Of a stretch of 64,000 bases of DNA, positions 1-12,356 are shown piece after piece. The position numbers were made by a program, and so were the translations under genes. Origin of the DNA: Ustulina deusta (lineage: Eukaryota > Ascomycota > Sordariomycetes > Xylariales > Xylariaceae); assembly GCA_023159155.1 (NCBI GenBank), contig JAJNNX010000003.1, positions 2,170,001 to 2,234,000 of the forward strand, given 5' to 3'. Each line of letters opens with the position of its first letter. Within the stretch, counting starts at the first letter, position 1. The notes beneath the pieces were generated by a model. The model was not told the origin of the DNA, ran no database searches, and saw only the letters and a program-made list of their open reading frames with translations.

Positions 1-1076
1 CTCTCTTTATCGTTTACTTTATTTACGACTTCACTCTATTCTTGACCAAGGCCTCTGCTCTTTTCTTCTACAGCCGCGTTTTCGTTCGACATACGCATAC
101 GACCCGGTTCAGGTACGCATTATGGATCGTTCACTTTCTCAACCTCAGTTGGCTGCTCGGAATCACCTTCGGCACCATATTTATGTGCAACCCAGTCGCA
201 AAGGGATATCAGCCAGATCTTCCGGGGACCTGCGGTCCAATCGGCGCACTCTGGGTAGGAAGCGCTATTCCAAGCGTCATTATCGACCTCATCATCCTGC
301 TTTTACCAGTACCTAAAATTTGGGGTCTTGAGATCAGCTTGGCGAAGAAAAGTGGTATCACCGTCGTTTTTGCATTGGGATACAGGTATGCAATTGTGAT
401 CGTATCTCTTTGTGCATAATGAGTCTAATTCTCCTTTCTAGCGTGATCGTCGTCTCTCTCGGTCGCCTGATTACCGTCATCAAGTCCGCAGATGCTCTTT
501 CAAGGGATCTAACTTGTGAGTATGACCACGTTTGATTTGCACAGTCAAGCTTGTAGCCTGTTATGTTTTTCTTCTTCCATTTTCTTTTCTAGGTTTCTAG
601 GGTGCATTACTAACTACGCCAAAGATGAGGGCGTACCTGCTCTTTATTGGCTCTGTGCTGAATCCCCCATTACCCTGGTTAGCATTTGCCTGCCGGCTAC
701 GCTTTCATTGGGTCGCCACCTCATGAACTCATATTTCATTCCTCTATCGAGCAGAGTCATATCTCTCGTCAGCTCAAAGAAGGGCAGTACAGGCTCCCTC
801 GGCGAAGGACGGAGCAACCATAGGGGCCCCGGCGGCTCCAGGTTTGACGCCTTCCGTCGATTAAAAGAAGTGAGAGGCTGGAACTCATTCGCATACGCCG
901 AAGGCGTGAGTATTAGGTCTGAAATTCCTCTGGTTCCTGCAACCTTACATGGCCAGGAGTATGAAGCCGAAACACACAGCGATGGTTCTTCTCATAATAA
1001 AGACTCAACGCAATTGGGGGGTGCAATACACGTGGGGAAGAGTTTCGATGTTAGTCACCACGACAAAGGAGCCTAG
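1..1076 (+). CDS. Fungal rhodopsin-type (Pth11-like) integral membrane protein, 5' truncated
   Basis: The gene runs off the left edge. Exons read <1-385, 442-515 and 601-1076, with GT-AG introns 386-441 and 516-600; 310 residues are visible. The frame is open to base 3 and no start codon lies in the window. Hydrophobic segments, a short cysteine-containing loop (GTCGPIGALW), a helix ending LLPVPKIWGL, then SLGRLITVIKSADALSRDLT, followed by YWLCAESPITLVSICLPA, are the pattern of the fungal rhodopsin-domain family of seven-helix proteins. The last ~100 residues are a polar Ser/Gly/His-rich cytoplasmic tail, usual for the family. Many such proteins are orphan receptor-like membrane proteins; ligand and function are unknown. 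It converges with the MFS gene, so membership in the metabolite cluster is uncertain. The acceptor at 600 was chosen over 592 because only it keeps the frame open. Confidence 0.85.
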
Positions 1077-1779
1077 AAGGATACTGAGGGCCTTTGACGA
1101 TGTCAGATAAGTTGTCTAGATGCTCATATGCGAAGATGAATTACGCGCATCGGATCAGAAGGGCGATGGAGAAGTGTGTTTATGATACCAGTGTTTGATT
1201 TCTTTATGGGTGTTACGGATTGAAGTACATGAAGTAATTATGAAGTATTGATGAGACAACATTTGAATGAGTGTGATAATGAAGATTAGCTTTAAAGATA
1301 TATAAATAGTACGGCACGGGAAGACGAAGAATGACTAAAGAGTATGAAACTTGATCTTGGGTCTGATTCTTCTCAAAATTTGATTTGATTTACGTGTCGC
1401 ATTTCGAACCAGAACATCCTGATACTTCAGAAACATGTATGAGCATTATAACGGGACAAGAACACGGCAATGGCGGAAAGAGGTCTCTTCACCCAGGTGG
1501 TGTCCAGATTAAAAAGAGGAACAGTACGAGATGTGTGAATAAAAATATACAAAAATCTCAACACGACATGTGTTATAAATGATATCATTAAATTCTATTG
1601 ACGTTGTTTACGGCGATTAAATCCGATTCCGACTAAAGGAAAGGAAAGACTAATTATTCATATATGAAAAATCAACGCGCATGTAGAACAAAACCGAAAA
1701 GCCATCTCCCCGGTATTACAAGCCACCCCTGTAATAGGAGAAGAAAGGGGTGGAATAATTGCATCTAAGCTAGTATTAA
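1077..1779. other. Convergent intergenic region between membrane-protein and MFS genes
   Basis: It holds the 3' ends of two convergent genes. A 65-codon open frame at 1385-1582 has no recognisable domain and is probably chance. No RNA gene or repeat was recognised. Confidence 0.6.
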
Positions 1780-3500
1780 TCAACTCCCAAGATTAAGCTT
1801 CTCTTGTTTCATAAAAGCAACCAGAATTAAACCGACTGCAGCACCGGCAACATTGAGATAAAAAACATCACCCACTGTTCTAGCAACGATTTTGTGAATG
1901 CGAGTGAGGTTATCACTATTGAGGGAATTCAATAGTCCGGCGTTAGCTCCGTCGATACTAGCCATGATTTGGTCCCGTGGTAATTCCGGGAGAATAATTG
2001 CTATCCGATCTGTTGCAACGTTAAGGAAGACGGAGGTAGCGATGCCCAGAGACAGTGCGAGACCAGCCATCTGGGCGCAAGTCAGAAATGCTGTCGCGTC
2101 GGGCGATGAACCCTGGGGCACTTTCATCTGGGCGACTGTGTATCCGAGCTGGACAACTGGCCCAACTCCCAAGCCAGAAATGATGGCGAAGCCGGATATG
2201 GCACCGTAGGATGTTGTGTAGCTCAATGTAGTCAGTAGACCACTTCCAATCAACATCAATACGCTACCGCCAAAAAACCACATTTTGTAGTAAGGGTATC
2301 TGGCAAAAACAGGACCAGATGTTCCAATACTGACTATGATCGCGCCCACGAACGGAATGGTGTATACCCCAGAACCCAAAGACGATTGGCCGAATGCGAA
2401 TTGGAAGTGAAGTGGCAATGAATAAACGGTGACAACGAGATTTGAAATTGAAATAGAGGTCCAAATGAAGAGTATCACCATTTCCCAGTTTGCAGCGAGC
2501 TGAATGGGAAAGATCCGGTCCACCGTCAAGAAAGAAAAGCACTGTTGCGCAGCAAATAAGACCCATATCACCGGCGCAACTATGTATAAAGCAATCAAGC
2601 GCGGCCCATCCCACGGATATAAGGCGCCTCCAAAACTGAGAATGGAAAGTATAGAAACGACACCGCCCAGAAAGAGTATGAGCCCGGGAAAGTCGACGCG
2701 TCTAATCCGTTCTAGAGCCGTGAGAGTGGTCGGTGGTGAGATGGCGGGGATGAGAATCACGCATGCCGGCACGGCTACTGCAGCGATAACGACGTTGATG
2801 TAAAATGCCCACCTCCAGGTGGCAGAGGAATCAGCAAAGGCGCCTCCAATTATAGGCCCGAGTAAGGTTCCGAAACACCATGACACTCCTACCAAGTTGA
2901 GATAATGGGCTCGCTCTCTGGGGGTCGTCAGGGCAGAGACGATATGGATAGTACCGACATAAATGCCGCTACCACCAACACCAGCCAACGCCCTCCCAGC
3001 GACCACGATTCGTTCCGAGTTGGCCGAGCCTATGACGACGGATCCAATCTCGAATATCAGTACAGCAATGAGGTAGAGGGTCTTATTGTTGAAACTCTTA
3101 TTAAGCTTGGCCCTATGTCCGGGGATGGTGGCCGTCAGCAGTCTTCCAGGGCAGGTAGCTAATTACAAAAGGGCACAGAGAGCTCATACCATAGTGGGTT
3201 TGAACCAAGTTCTCCTAAGGGATAGGAGACGGACAGCCAAGGAAGAAGGTCGATGTGGCCAAACGTCTCGATAATGCTAGGTCGCACATTTGCCATGACA
3301 GTATTGTCGAGGGCGTACAGGAAGGTAGATGACGCCAAAGCAATAAATGCAATGGCCCATGAAATCCCTTTCAACTTTCGGTACGGAACATTGTCTGTAG
3401 TATCGGTCTTCTCAACAGACCCCGTCTTCTCGTCAGGTTTTGGGTGTGCTGGGTCCGCATTGTTCGCTAGTGTCTCTGGAGTTGTAGAATCTGAAGCCAT
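1780..3500 (-). CDS. MFS exporter, 14-helix drug-efflux (DHA2/DHA14) type
   Basis: Two exons (3500-3190 and 3112-1780) with one 77-nt GT-AG intron (3189-3113) give 547 residues. The acceptor at 3113 joins GSNPLW to AKLNKSFNNKTLYLIAVL, restoring family sequence; nearer AG sites break the frame. After a ~45-residue charged cytoplasmic N-terminus, the first helix contains LDNTVMANVRPSI, the D1 signature of the 14-helix proton antiporter group. GRALAGVGGSGIYVG and the following ALTTPRER loop are also typical. About fourteen hydrophobic segments follow, and the C-terminus ends shortly after the last. Length matches fungal toxin/drug exporters of metabolite clusters. The likely job, inferred from context, is to export the cluster product or protect the producer. 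Substrate cannot be read from sequence. The start at 3500 is the first ATG of the exon. Confidence 0.9.
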
Positions 3501-5286
3501 GGGCGATGAATTTACCCTCTATTATTGCGTAAAATCCGAATTCTTGAAAGTCTCGACCGCCGCAGCGGTTGTGGATGGTGACGGGGAATAAACAGAAAGC
3601 AAGGGGGATGGGGGAAAGTCCTCTGCATTAACGCTTGGTAAAACTAGGGAAGATTCCGAATCTCCTCACTGTCTCACTCGCATGGGGATAGCAAATACTG
3701 TCGCTGTCAGGTTCCTGTGGTCAAGACGTTCAAAAAGTAATAGCCTGAATTGATAGGACTGGCATTGACTTGACTCCAGTCTAGTCAATTCAGGTACCCG
3801 TTACAAGCCCTTTACTGTTGCTATCGCGCATCATTGCCATTTCTGGCGCTCCCGTTTTGGATTTAGTGGTGGGCTAAGTGGCGATGAGAGTTGTTGAGTG
3901 GCTATTGAGAGGTACCCTCATGGGGGTATGCTAGCCAATGGAAGAATACATGGTGGAGTCACCGGTTCTATACCTAATTTGTATGAGGCACATATGTATA
4001 AGGGGTGCCAATAGACCATACAAACAGACCTATAACAGCAATACAACAGATCTTCTAGGCAATACATAGCGAGATCGCCCACTGCTAAATCCAACAATTA
4101 AGAGTCTCATTGTCTTAAAAGAGTTAGCCGTCCCACTTAAGTGGCCCTTGACAAAGGCCCTAGATGACGTCCACTACACAGAAGACCACCGATGCCAATA
4201 CAAGCCGAATAAAAGTCCCCTTAGAGGAACAATATAAGCCGTATTTCCAGCTATCCCAATACACCCTACTACAGCTGCTAAGTCCTATAGATAGCCCTGT
4301 ATTGCAATAGCTAGGGAAGTGTCAGATATGTACGCAGATAAAACAAGCACCTAGGTATATCACGCAATTGAGGCCAACCATTTGGTTGTTTGGTGTAGTG
4401 GTAAATCTGACAGATGGCGCATACACTGTAAGATGGTAGAGGTGCTTTTTAGCGAGTCTAAACCCCACATCTACTACATACATACTAAATACTTCAGTGC
4501 CTACCTTGTATGTACCAAAGAGTGAGCAGGTAAACAATTACTGGATTGGTGATAATCACGGGGATTGTCTGCCAGAACCAGAACCCCACCTCGCGCTAGT
4601 GTACTAGTCCAGTTCCAGCTACCTAAAACAGGTATCCACGTTGAGCCGCATTAGGTACTTAAAGGACTACCTGTTGAGCGACGGATTAGGTCCTTGGTTG
4701 CCTTTCAAAAAAGATCCTGTTGCATGTCACTACATGGCACAAGGTACGGTCTTGCGGCCCGTGCCGCTAGGTATACTAATTAAGCCTCTATCCAATGCTT
4801 TGTACAGGCCAAGGATGTACTCTAATATGTAAAAGTATCATCAATGTACGGGGGTGTTGCGGTGTGGGGTTCCAACCAAGTTGAATGTTGATGTTAGCGA
4901 CAGCACATGTCAATATGCATTGGGGTTCTGTTGTCGCCGTAGGGCGCCTCACAATGGAAACCTGAAATGATAAGCACGCCGCTTATTCAAGTGCGGAAAT
5001 AGGTAATGCCATGTACCATCCGACTCCAACCCAACACATATCATCCAGATGCCTGTTTATAATCATACTAAAATGAAACCCTCTATAACTACCCTACCTG
5101 CTATACCGGTATACTAGTAGTTGAAACAAAGAAATAGATTGCCGATCATTGTTGCCGCCAATCGGATCGGCTACCAAGTGATGCTGCATGATGGCTACAG
5201 GATTCAGAGCCTTGTCAGCTCCCGCCTCCCCGTGTAATTCCGGATTCTCAGCACAAACCATCAAATCTCGGCGAGGCATTTCCATC
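3501..5286. other. Intergenic region upstream of the MFS gene
   Basis: About 1.8 kb between the MFS start and the 3' end of the CMD gene. It must include the MFS promoter and the CMD transcript end. Short open frames (for example 4322-4537 minus, 4641-4832 plus) show no recognisable family. The stretch about 3980-4850 reads like non-coding or decayed repeat sequence, but I could not identify an element. Confidence 0.5.
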
Positions 5287-5956
5287 TTAAGCCCACCTAT
5301 TCTCATCCCCGTTCAATTGCGCCAGCAATGCAACCCATCGATACCCCGCTACGATGTGTGTGATACCAACCACTTCGGCCTTTCCCAGCTTCTCAGTGGC
5401 CGCCACCCAAGTATTGTCATCCAACCTAGATGTCAGCTGCGTCAAAATCCTACCCAATTGATACGCCATCTCTTCATCTTCCGACAAGCCGCTCGGCGTT
5501 TCCCCAGTCAAGCCAACGGCGTATTGCTCAGAAGTCAGGCCCACCTGCTCCGCACATCCACGGTGGCAGTACACAATGTACGGTACGTGCATGACAGAGG
5601 CAAAGCCAAGGATAGCAAGCTCTCGAATCTTCGGCTTCACCGCAGCAGGATCGTAGCATGCCTTGGCCAACGCAAAGAACTGGCGAGTAATGATAGGCGA
5701 ATAACTACACGTGTAGAGGTCAGCCAGTTCAATCACCCAGTTTGAAGCGCTTGTAGTAATAGGATGGTTTCATTTGGAGGCATTGTGATGATAGCAATAC
5801 ATACCACATCGGGGCGTAACACCCTACAAGAGTTTTGTTGTCGTCTTCAGTGAATTTGAAGGGTGGCACACCGGAGTGCATCTTTGCTAACGCCTGTTCG
5901 ATGACGTCTCGCGCCTCAGGGTCTGGCGACTCGTCAATTGGAAATCGGGGTGCCAT
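5287..5956 (-). CDS. Carboxymuconolactone decarboxylase (CMD/AhpD-fold) family protein
   Basis: Two exons (5956-5805 and 5749-5287) around a 55-nt GT-AG intron (5804-5750) give 204 residues. The splice joins GCYAPM to CASNWVIELADLYTCS in frame. The central part, VKPKIRELAILGFASVMH then VPYIVYCHRGCAEQVGLT, is the conserved helix pair of the CMD fold, with the Glu of REL and the Cys-His of YCHRGCA in place of the CxxC of peroxidase-type AhpD. A second helical stretch (VVGITHIVAGYRWVALLAQLNG) closes the fold. Such proteins are small, soluble and usually oligomeric. In fungal metabolite clusters they occur as decarboxylases, dehydratases or cyclase-like helpers. Its role here is inferred only from position: it is divergently paired with the FAD monooxygenase, 773 bp apart. 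Confidence 0.85.
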
Positions 5957-6729
5957 TGCCGTGTTTTGATGCCACGGGGAGTTCTCGATGTCCTGGTGTG
6001 TTGATGGTATTCTGGTTCATGAAGAAATGATGACATGTCAATCTTAACAACAATACTAAATAATAGATTCATTGGCCATCATTTAAGTATCTGGTGCAGC
6101 TCATAATACTCTTCTCATATGCAAGGTTGGTGTGTCATAACCCTGTCTAGTCCAGATCTTTCTTCGAGGCGGGGGTGGTGTTGCGCTGGATTGAAACATG
6201 TTGCGAAATAGTCCACCTGACTGGAGGCGAATATACTAACTAGTACCTAAAAATGCCGATCCCAGCCTCCATATCAATGAGCAAACGAAACCCCCCCTCC
6301 CAAATAGATTTGGCTCGATGGCAAGCGATCCGTCTTAAAAATGCAGGCTTTGCGGTGGACGCTTGGCTGCATCTGATATGATATGCAAGTGGGAGTAACA
6401 TCTGAAGCTACACGGGTGTGTGTCCAAAGATAATATAACTACCGGTATTTGATTAACACTCGGTTTATTCTAACTGAACCCTGCTGTTCACACATCTTCC
6501 TACGTCAATGAAGAATCAGGTTATCAAAGCTGATCATCCCTCCATTGGCTTGTGATCATTTCTAAGGCGTAATGAAGAAGTGGGAAGTAGGATACGGGGT
6601 TTCAGCAACGGGTGACATTTCGTCGTTATGGAATGTTGTAAAAAGTCAGCCTCATATTTATAATTAAACGATACGAACTACTGCTACGTTCACGCACAGA
6701 TATCGTTCGTCATCCAATATCGACGAAAA
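5957..6729. promoter_or_regulatory. Shared divergent promoter, CMD gene / FAD monooxygenase gene
   Basis: The two start codons point away from each other across 773 bp with no other gene. An AT-rich patch (TATTTATAATTAAA) at about 6655-6668, some 60 bp before the monooxygenase ATG, could be a core-promoter element. No transcription-factor site is claimed. Confidence 0.6.
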
Positions 6730-8116
6730 ATGGACGGTCCAAGGGAAGGTCTAAGAATAGTCATTGTAAGTCGCACACCAGGCTTTCTATTGAGTATGTC
6801 ATAAAACTCATCGAAGATAGATCGGCGGGTCCTTAGCAGGCTTGATGTGTGGCGTCGCCTTGAAACACGCAGGCCACTCGGTGAATATCATTGAGCGATC
6901 AGGTAATGAACGAGAGAGTCACATGGCCGGCGTATGCCTTGGATATGATGCGGAGATCTACCTCTCTCAACACGACAGATTCCTCCACAGTTTCGCACAC
7001 AGGAGTAATTGTATGCAGACGCTTACCGATGGCCAACCGCCCCGAATATTTGTCAACATACTTCGAATCATTACCAATTGGGACACATTATACTACCGCC
7101 TTCGATCCTGCTTTGATGGTTACGCTAGCAAGGGTTACCCTTCACCCCCCTTGCCAACGAAGACAGACGGACCTGTGGTTTATGATTTCCACAAACAGGT
7201 CGTTGACGTTACGCGCACCAGTAAGGACGAGATGACGGTATCGGTATTGAATCATGACACTTCCGAGATATCCAACATCAAAGCGGACCTGGTAATCGGC
7301 GCTGACGGGCCGGATTCATTTGTGAGGTCGAAATATCTCCCAAGTGTGAAGAGGAAATATGTTGGCTATATTGCCTGGAGAGGCACGGTCCCCGAGTCTG
7401 AAGTGTCCATGTCAACGAGAGCCATCTTCGCACGTAGCGTCAGCCTACAGCTTTTGGATCTACAACATTGCATCATATACACTATCCCGGGACCTAGTGG
7501 ATCTCTCGAGCCTGGCGAGCGAATGTTCAATTTTCTTTGGTATACCAATGAGTCCGAGGAAGCCCTCGACCAGATCATGATGGATGAGTTTAGTGGTCAC
7601 CGCCATCATAACATTGTCCCTGCTGGACATGTCCGAAAGGATATCTGGAAGCAACGGGTTGATGCTGGGAAACGTATTCCTCTAGCGGCCCCATTCTTAG
7701 AAATCCTGGTCAAAATCAAGCGTCCGTTTATTCAAGTTATCACCGAATTCTGCTCCCCGCATGCTGCATTTGAGGAAGGACGCGTGCTGCTCATCGGCGA
7801 CGCACTCTCGCTTTACCGCCCTCATACTGCCTTTAGCGGTACCCAAGCAGCTTTCGACGCCCTGAAGACCGAGGAATACGTTGACCAGAAGATCTCCTGG
7901 CAGGAATGGGAAGAAAATGTTCTAAGGTTCGCACGTTTACATTGTTCCCAGAGTAAATGGTGGGGCAGTTACTATCAACATCGTCTACCTTACACCTTGC
8001 TCTGTCTCATTCAGTATTGGTTTTACTGTGTGGTTGACCAAGCGAAGTCATGGTGGGGTCAGAAGAGACCTTTCTTGCGTACTTCGATAAATCGGGTGGT
8101 TCCATATGATTCATGA
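6730..8116 (+). CDS. FAD-dependent aromatic-hydroxylase-like monooxygenase
   Basis: A 36-nt first exon (6730-6765) and a 55-nt GT-AG intron (6766-6820) precede the main exon 6821-8116; the product is 443 residues. The tiny first exon supplies MDGPREGLRIVI. It joins IGGSLAGLMCGVALKHAGHS, so the intron splits the N-terminal beta-alpha-beta FAD fold; the ADP-binding motif is GGSLAG. The second FAD/NADPH motif is VIGADGPDSFVR. The third is VLLIGDALSLYRPHTAF, in which GD contacts the FAD ribityl/phosphate. All three hallmarks of class A flavin monooxygenases are present. The Asp-Ala-Leu...Arg-Pro variant of the third motif is shared with a fungal/bacterial hydroxylase-like subfamily. Reaction (hydroxylation or epoxidation) and substrate are not readable; a tailoring step on the polyketide is inferred. 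A Trp/Tyr-rich hydrophobic stretch near the C-terminus may bind membrane. Confidence 0.88.
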
Positions 8117-8696
8117 AACAATATGTTAGATCATTAATCATTATTTGAATTCCAGACCTGAAAAGTATCCATACAACATGATATTAGCCGGTGAGTAGAT
8201 TGATAAGATTAGCTTGAGAAGTATTGCTGATATTACAACACGTTGCAAAATTTATTAAGATTCTAAAGGCCCAGAGATCGACACCAAGGAACATGACCTT
8301 ATAAAACAAGGGGATAAGGATTTAGATCATGTTATAAGTCAATTCATACCCTATCTATGTTTCTAGCCCACTATGAACGGTTGTTGAAGTTCAGAATGGC
8401 TTGATCATATAGGAAAGTGAACCGTGAACAGCGGGTCTGTCTCGGGCATGCAATTTATGAGTTCGAAGGATTGAATTGATTCTTACTTGATAAAAATAAC
8501 AAGAAAAAAGAAGGGAGGATGTTAACGAAAAGTAGATCTCCCACTTGGTCGTGAGGTTATATATCTTCTAAATACCATTGTGCAAAGAGCTCAAAATATA
8601 AGGGATAAGGTGGTATGGTGGCGCGCCAAGCTCCCAAGAGCCCCACTTTCGTCCATCAAGCCACACTTGCGACCCCCTAACGAATGATTAGTCCAA
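8117..8696. other. Convergent intergenic region between monooxygenase and GMC genes
   Basis: 580 bp containing the two convergent gene ends. It is moderately AT-rich. No further gene, RNA or repeat was seen. Confidence 0.6.
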
Positions 8697-10698
8697 CTAC
8701 AGCCCGAGGCCAAGTTCTTTGATACATATAGCCGCTCCCTTCTCCCCGATCGCCATCGCTGTGTTGTTCGTGTTGGCGGCCATATTCACCGGGGGGACGC
8801 TAAGATCTATAACTTTCAGCCTTCTCACCCCATAAACATTGAGGTCATGGTCTACAACGCCGCCTTCTTCATGTGGAGCCATTTTACACGTGCCCATTGA
8901 GTGCCACGTGGTACCTACGTTATGACGCAGCCAGCTCTCGATTATCCTATCGTCTTGGTCGTCGTATTCAACATCTGGGGCGTTAGGTTGGAGAGAACCA
9001 TCGACGCAGGCAGATTTCGACGTCGATGGAAATTGCGGATGTGTGATCTCCAGTTCCCCCCTGAAAACAGTCATCCGACGAGCTATCTCGCGCTGCTTTT
9101 TGTAAAACCACAGGTGCTTCTTTATATCTATCCCATGAGGGTCCGAAAAGAAACCCGTATCGAACTTGGGTACGTCTTTCAAGGTAGGTCCGGTAACATG
9201 GATATGTCCACGAGAATATGGGTATGGAGTGAACGCGGCTATGGAAAAGAATTGCTCTCCCGGGAGTTCAGTCGAGTCACCAGGAAAACTAAAGCCTCAT
9301 ATGTCAGCACACACAGTGATGGTGATGGTGGTGGCGATGGAGGTCTTACCAAGCACAAAGGCTTGCCATCATCAGCGGTCGGTCTGCTACACCCTGGAAG
9401 TCCTTTTTCCAGGCCTCTTCAAACTCGGGCCCGATTGTGGGAATCTCTGAATCATTTGGTCGGATTTTGCAGTAGGCATCTATGCCGTTCCAGCCAAGGA
9501 TAGATTCATTATTATCGACTAGTTCTTGTGGAGATACCCGGCCGCACACGATTGAGTCAAGAGTCTCCTCAGGTGTTAGACAGGATTTGTACGAATAGAC
9601 CATCATTTGATGATCTTGGTAATCACGGCCCACGCCCGGGAGGTCAGTAGCCGATTTGATACCAGCAGCTTCGAGAATTTTGGAATCTCCAATGCCGGAT
9701 CTTTCAAGGATCAGAGGAGACCCGAGCGCCCCGCAGGAAATGATTACCATCTTCTTTGCCCTGATTGTTTGAGTCGAAAGCGAGGTAGCCTTTTGAAACG
9801 AAGAGTTAGGTTGGCACTCGACCCCTACGGCGACCTGATTCTCCAGGACTACCCGAACAACTTCGGTCTCGAGTAATGCATGAAGATTAGGATGTTTCCC
9901 ACCGGCGATCCGTGGCAGTAAGTACCGGTGCGCAGTATCCTGACGTTTCCCGTTCGAGTCGACATAGCGCATTGCACGCTGCACACCATTATTGGCGTCC
10001 ATAGTTTGCAAATCTGGAATCTCGGGCCAACCCAAGTCTTTGGCGGTATCCACAAAACTATCTTCGAGCCGGAGAGATCGAAATGTATTTCCAGATACTT
10101 GTATTGGCCCGTCAGACCCGTGGCACTGCGCTTCATCGGGGCCATGATAAGTTTCCAGCTAGTATATATAAGTCAACACACTCGTCCATCTCGTAGGTTC
10201 CCATCATCAAATTCTTCTGTTAAAATACCTTTCTCATGTATGGAAGCATGTCGACTGCCCCCCATCCATCCATTCCCCAAGAGTCAAAGTCAGATCTCTG
10301 GGCTCTCGTATACACCATCAGGTTGACCGAGGAGCCACCACCAAGTACTCCGCCGGTCGGAACTACTAGCTCTCGATTACCAAGTGCCTCTGACGGGACT
10401 GCTTTGTAGTAATGGTTGTATATGCTCTCCGGCCCTAGACTCTGCACCATGAAAGCAGGATACATGAGATCCATGACATTGTCGTTTGTGGTCCCACCCT
10501 CGATAATAAGGATCGATAAACCTCTGTCTGCATCCGCGAGCCTAGAAGCAATAATGCAACCAGCGGTTCCCCCTCAGTTGAAAACATGTTAGCGCATCGA
10601 TAGTAGAAGGTGTGTTAGTGTAGAGATATACCTCCGGCAATGATAACGTCCACCTCCCCGAAATTGTCAGCCTCAGATAGATGGCTGTATAGTCCCAT
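8697..10698 (-). CDS. GMC (glucose-methanol-choline) family FAD oxidoreductase
   Basis: Four exons (10698-10632, 10572-10229, 10158-9350, 9288-8697) separated by GT-AG introns of 59, 70 and 61 nt give exactly 604 codons (603 residues). FAD motif VDVIIAGGGTAG lies at about residues 16-27, completed across intron 1. The GMC signature 1 region GGVLGGGSSVNLMVYTR is at about 96-112. The C-terminal catalytic pair is His536 in TTWHSMGTC and probably Asn579 in AANTNNTAMAIGEK. An Asn in this position is known in alcohol-oxidase-like members. No signal peptide is visible, so the enzyme is probably intracellular. It would oxidise an alcohol to an aldehyde, ketone or lactone using O2 or another acceptor. 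It is divergent from the polyketide synthase across 1.66 kb, which suggests co-regulation. The exon 3/4 junction has a weaker alternative (donor GTGCTT) that changes only a few residues. Confidence 0.9.
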
Positions 10699-12356
10699 CC
10701 TAGCTAGGGAAGAATGTAAGGTTTATGAATACGGAAGTAAATGATCTTATACCATTATGAAGGATGTATAGAACGGACCCGATCGAGAAAGCAGGAATTA
10801 ATAAGTAAGTAAAGAGGATACTATAGAACTCAACAGGTTTTCATATTGATACTTACTAGTAGTAATTAGATAATAATATAAGGGGTTTTAATCACCAACA
10901 AGGTTAGCGCTGCGCATACGGGCCTTAGCTGGCCGCAACAAAGATATGTGCCAACCAGGCCTCATGTAGGCTCATACTCCCCTAATATATACGTTCAAAC
11001 TAATACTAAGCTTGCTGTGTGATTAGATAAGGGGTTTTATTCACACTCTACTTTAATAAAGCCATAGCTTCTAACCTATTCTAGGAGAGTCCCTTTAAGG
11101 TAGCACGATTATTAACCAATAAAATAATGATTAACGGTTATAATACAAGTCTAGGCTTGAGCTTTCCAGTCTAACCACCTTGAATATGATCTATGGCCTG
11201 TTATAAATACTACTAGGGCTACTACTACTACTATTAAGTAGGTCTGCTCTTAAGATGTGGTTGTATTCTGCAGAGACTTTGGACTAGGGCCAAGCCCTGG
11301 GGTGCTATGTACTTAAACTCAATATTTACAGTGGGGCTTGTCACTATACCTAAGGAAACCTTCCTAGGTGCCACAGGTTTGGGGCTGCGGGTCATTACCC
11401 GGGCGGTCGGATAGGGCTACAGGTCAAGAACCTAAGATGAAGTCGAAAAATAAGAGTTCGATATAACTAAAATATTCAATATTTACGGCTCGGGATTCCT
11501 GAAAGGTACCTACGTACTAGTACTATGCGAGGTTTTGGAGGGGAAGCGAGCGGGAGCCGGGGGAGAAAGCCCCGGGGGTGCCGTTATACCCAATGCATAG
11601 ATTCTATGATATGTATAGGAAATAAGGGGAGGGTTCTTCCGGATAACGTGGTATTTCCATCCACCCATCCTAGTACTACTATGTACTAGTATATTACAGG
11701 TTTGAGTCATGTGGCAGGTATAATGGATGGGTGGCAGTATAACATATCACAGCGTCTTGTCGACATATCACTAAAAGGCGCATAATCTATTGGTGCGTGA
11801 CATAACTTTTAATTCGTTGGAGGCGCTAATCAGAAAAGCATTGGCATCGATAAGCATACCGCATCATGCGAGTTGAACGTAACCCCCCTTCCCTAAAAGA
11901 CTCCAGTGGCACTGGACTCTGCTCCTTGTGTCGTGTACGTGTTGTTGAAACTCTCCCGCCTTTTTGCAGCCTGAGAACTGCCTTGATAACCACCAAAGAT
12001 CGGAGCGGCTGCCACAGCCAATGACTTGATTGGCAGCGCTCAGTTCTTCGCTCGTATAAAGGCTTCTTAACTTATCCAGGATCAATACCTGCTATTTTCT
12101 GCAACGCAGCCCTCCTGTATATGAAGTAATAGTAGCAACTTAAACACCCCTGGAAATGTTTGAAACTATCCTTTAGTTTCTTACTAAATCATGCGTTTCT
12201 ACCCCACTGTTATTTTGGCCATCCTGTTCTAATACTTCACCCCTGTCGCGTTTCCTAACATCTTCCGACGTATTCTTTCATTGTGTCTACTCTGGTACTG
12301 ATGCTATCTTCTGTATTTACGTTCAGCGGCCAGCAAGCCATTAGACTAGCTCGGTA
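10699..12356. promoter_or_regulatory. Divergent promoter region, GMC gene / polyketide synthase gene
   Basis: 1.66 kb with no supported gene. The part about 10790-11250 is AT-rich and carries two similar words, AGGGGTTTTAATCAC (about 10880) and AGGGGTTTTATTCAC (about 11030), and may be a decayed repeat. An exact 10-bp inverted repeat (CCACCCATCC at 11662-11671, GGATGGGTGG at 11725-11734) lies about 0.6 kb upstream of the synthase start. It is a candidate regulatory site only. Confidence 0.5.

Noticed and set aside
1385..1582. Small protein gene in the intergenic region
   Set aside because: No domain, start context or supporting feature; single chance frame.
3159..3189. 31-nt intron in the MFS gene ending at the first AG
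   Set aside because: Too short for an ascomycete intron and the join does not restore the family sequence; acceptor 3113 does.
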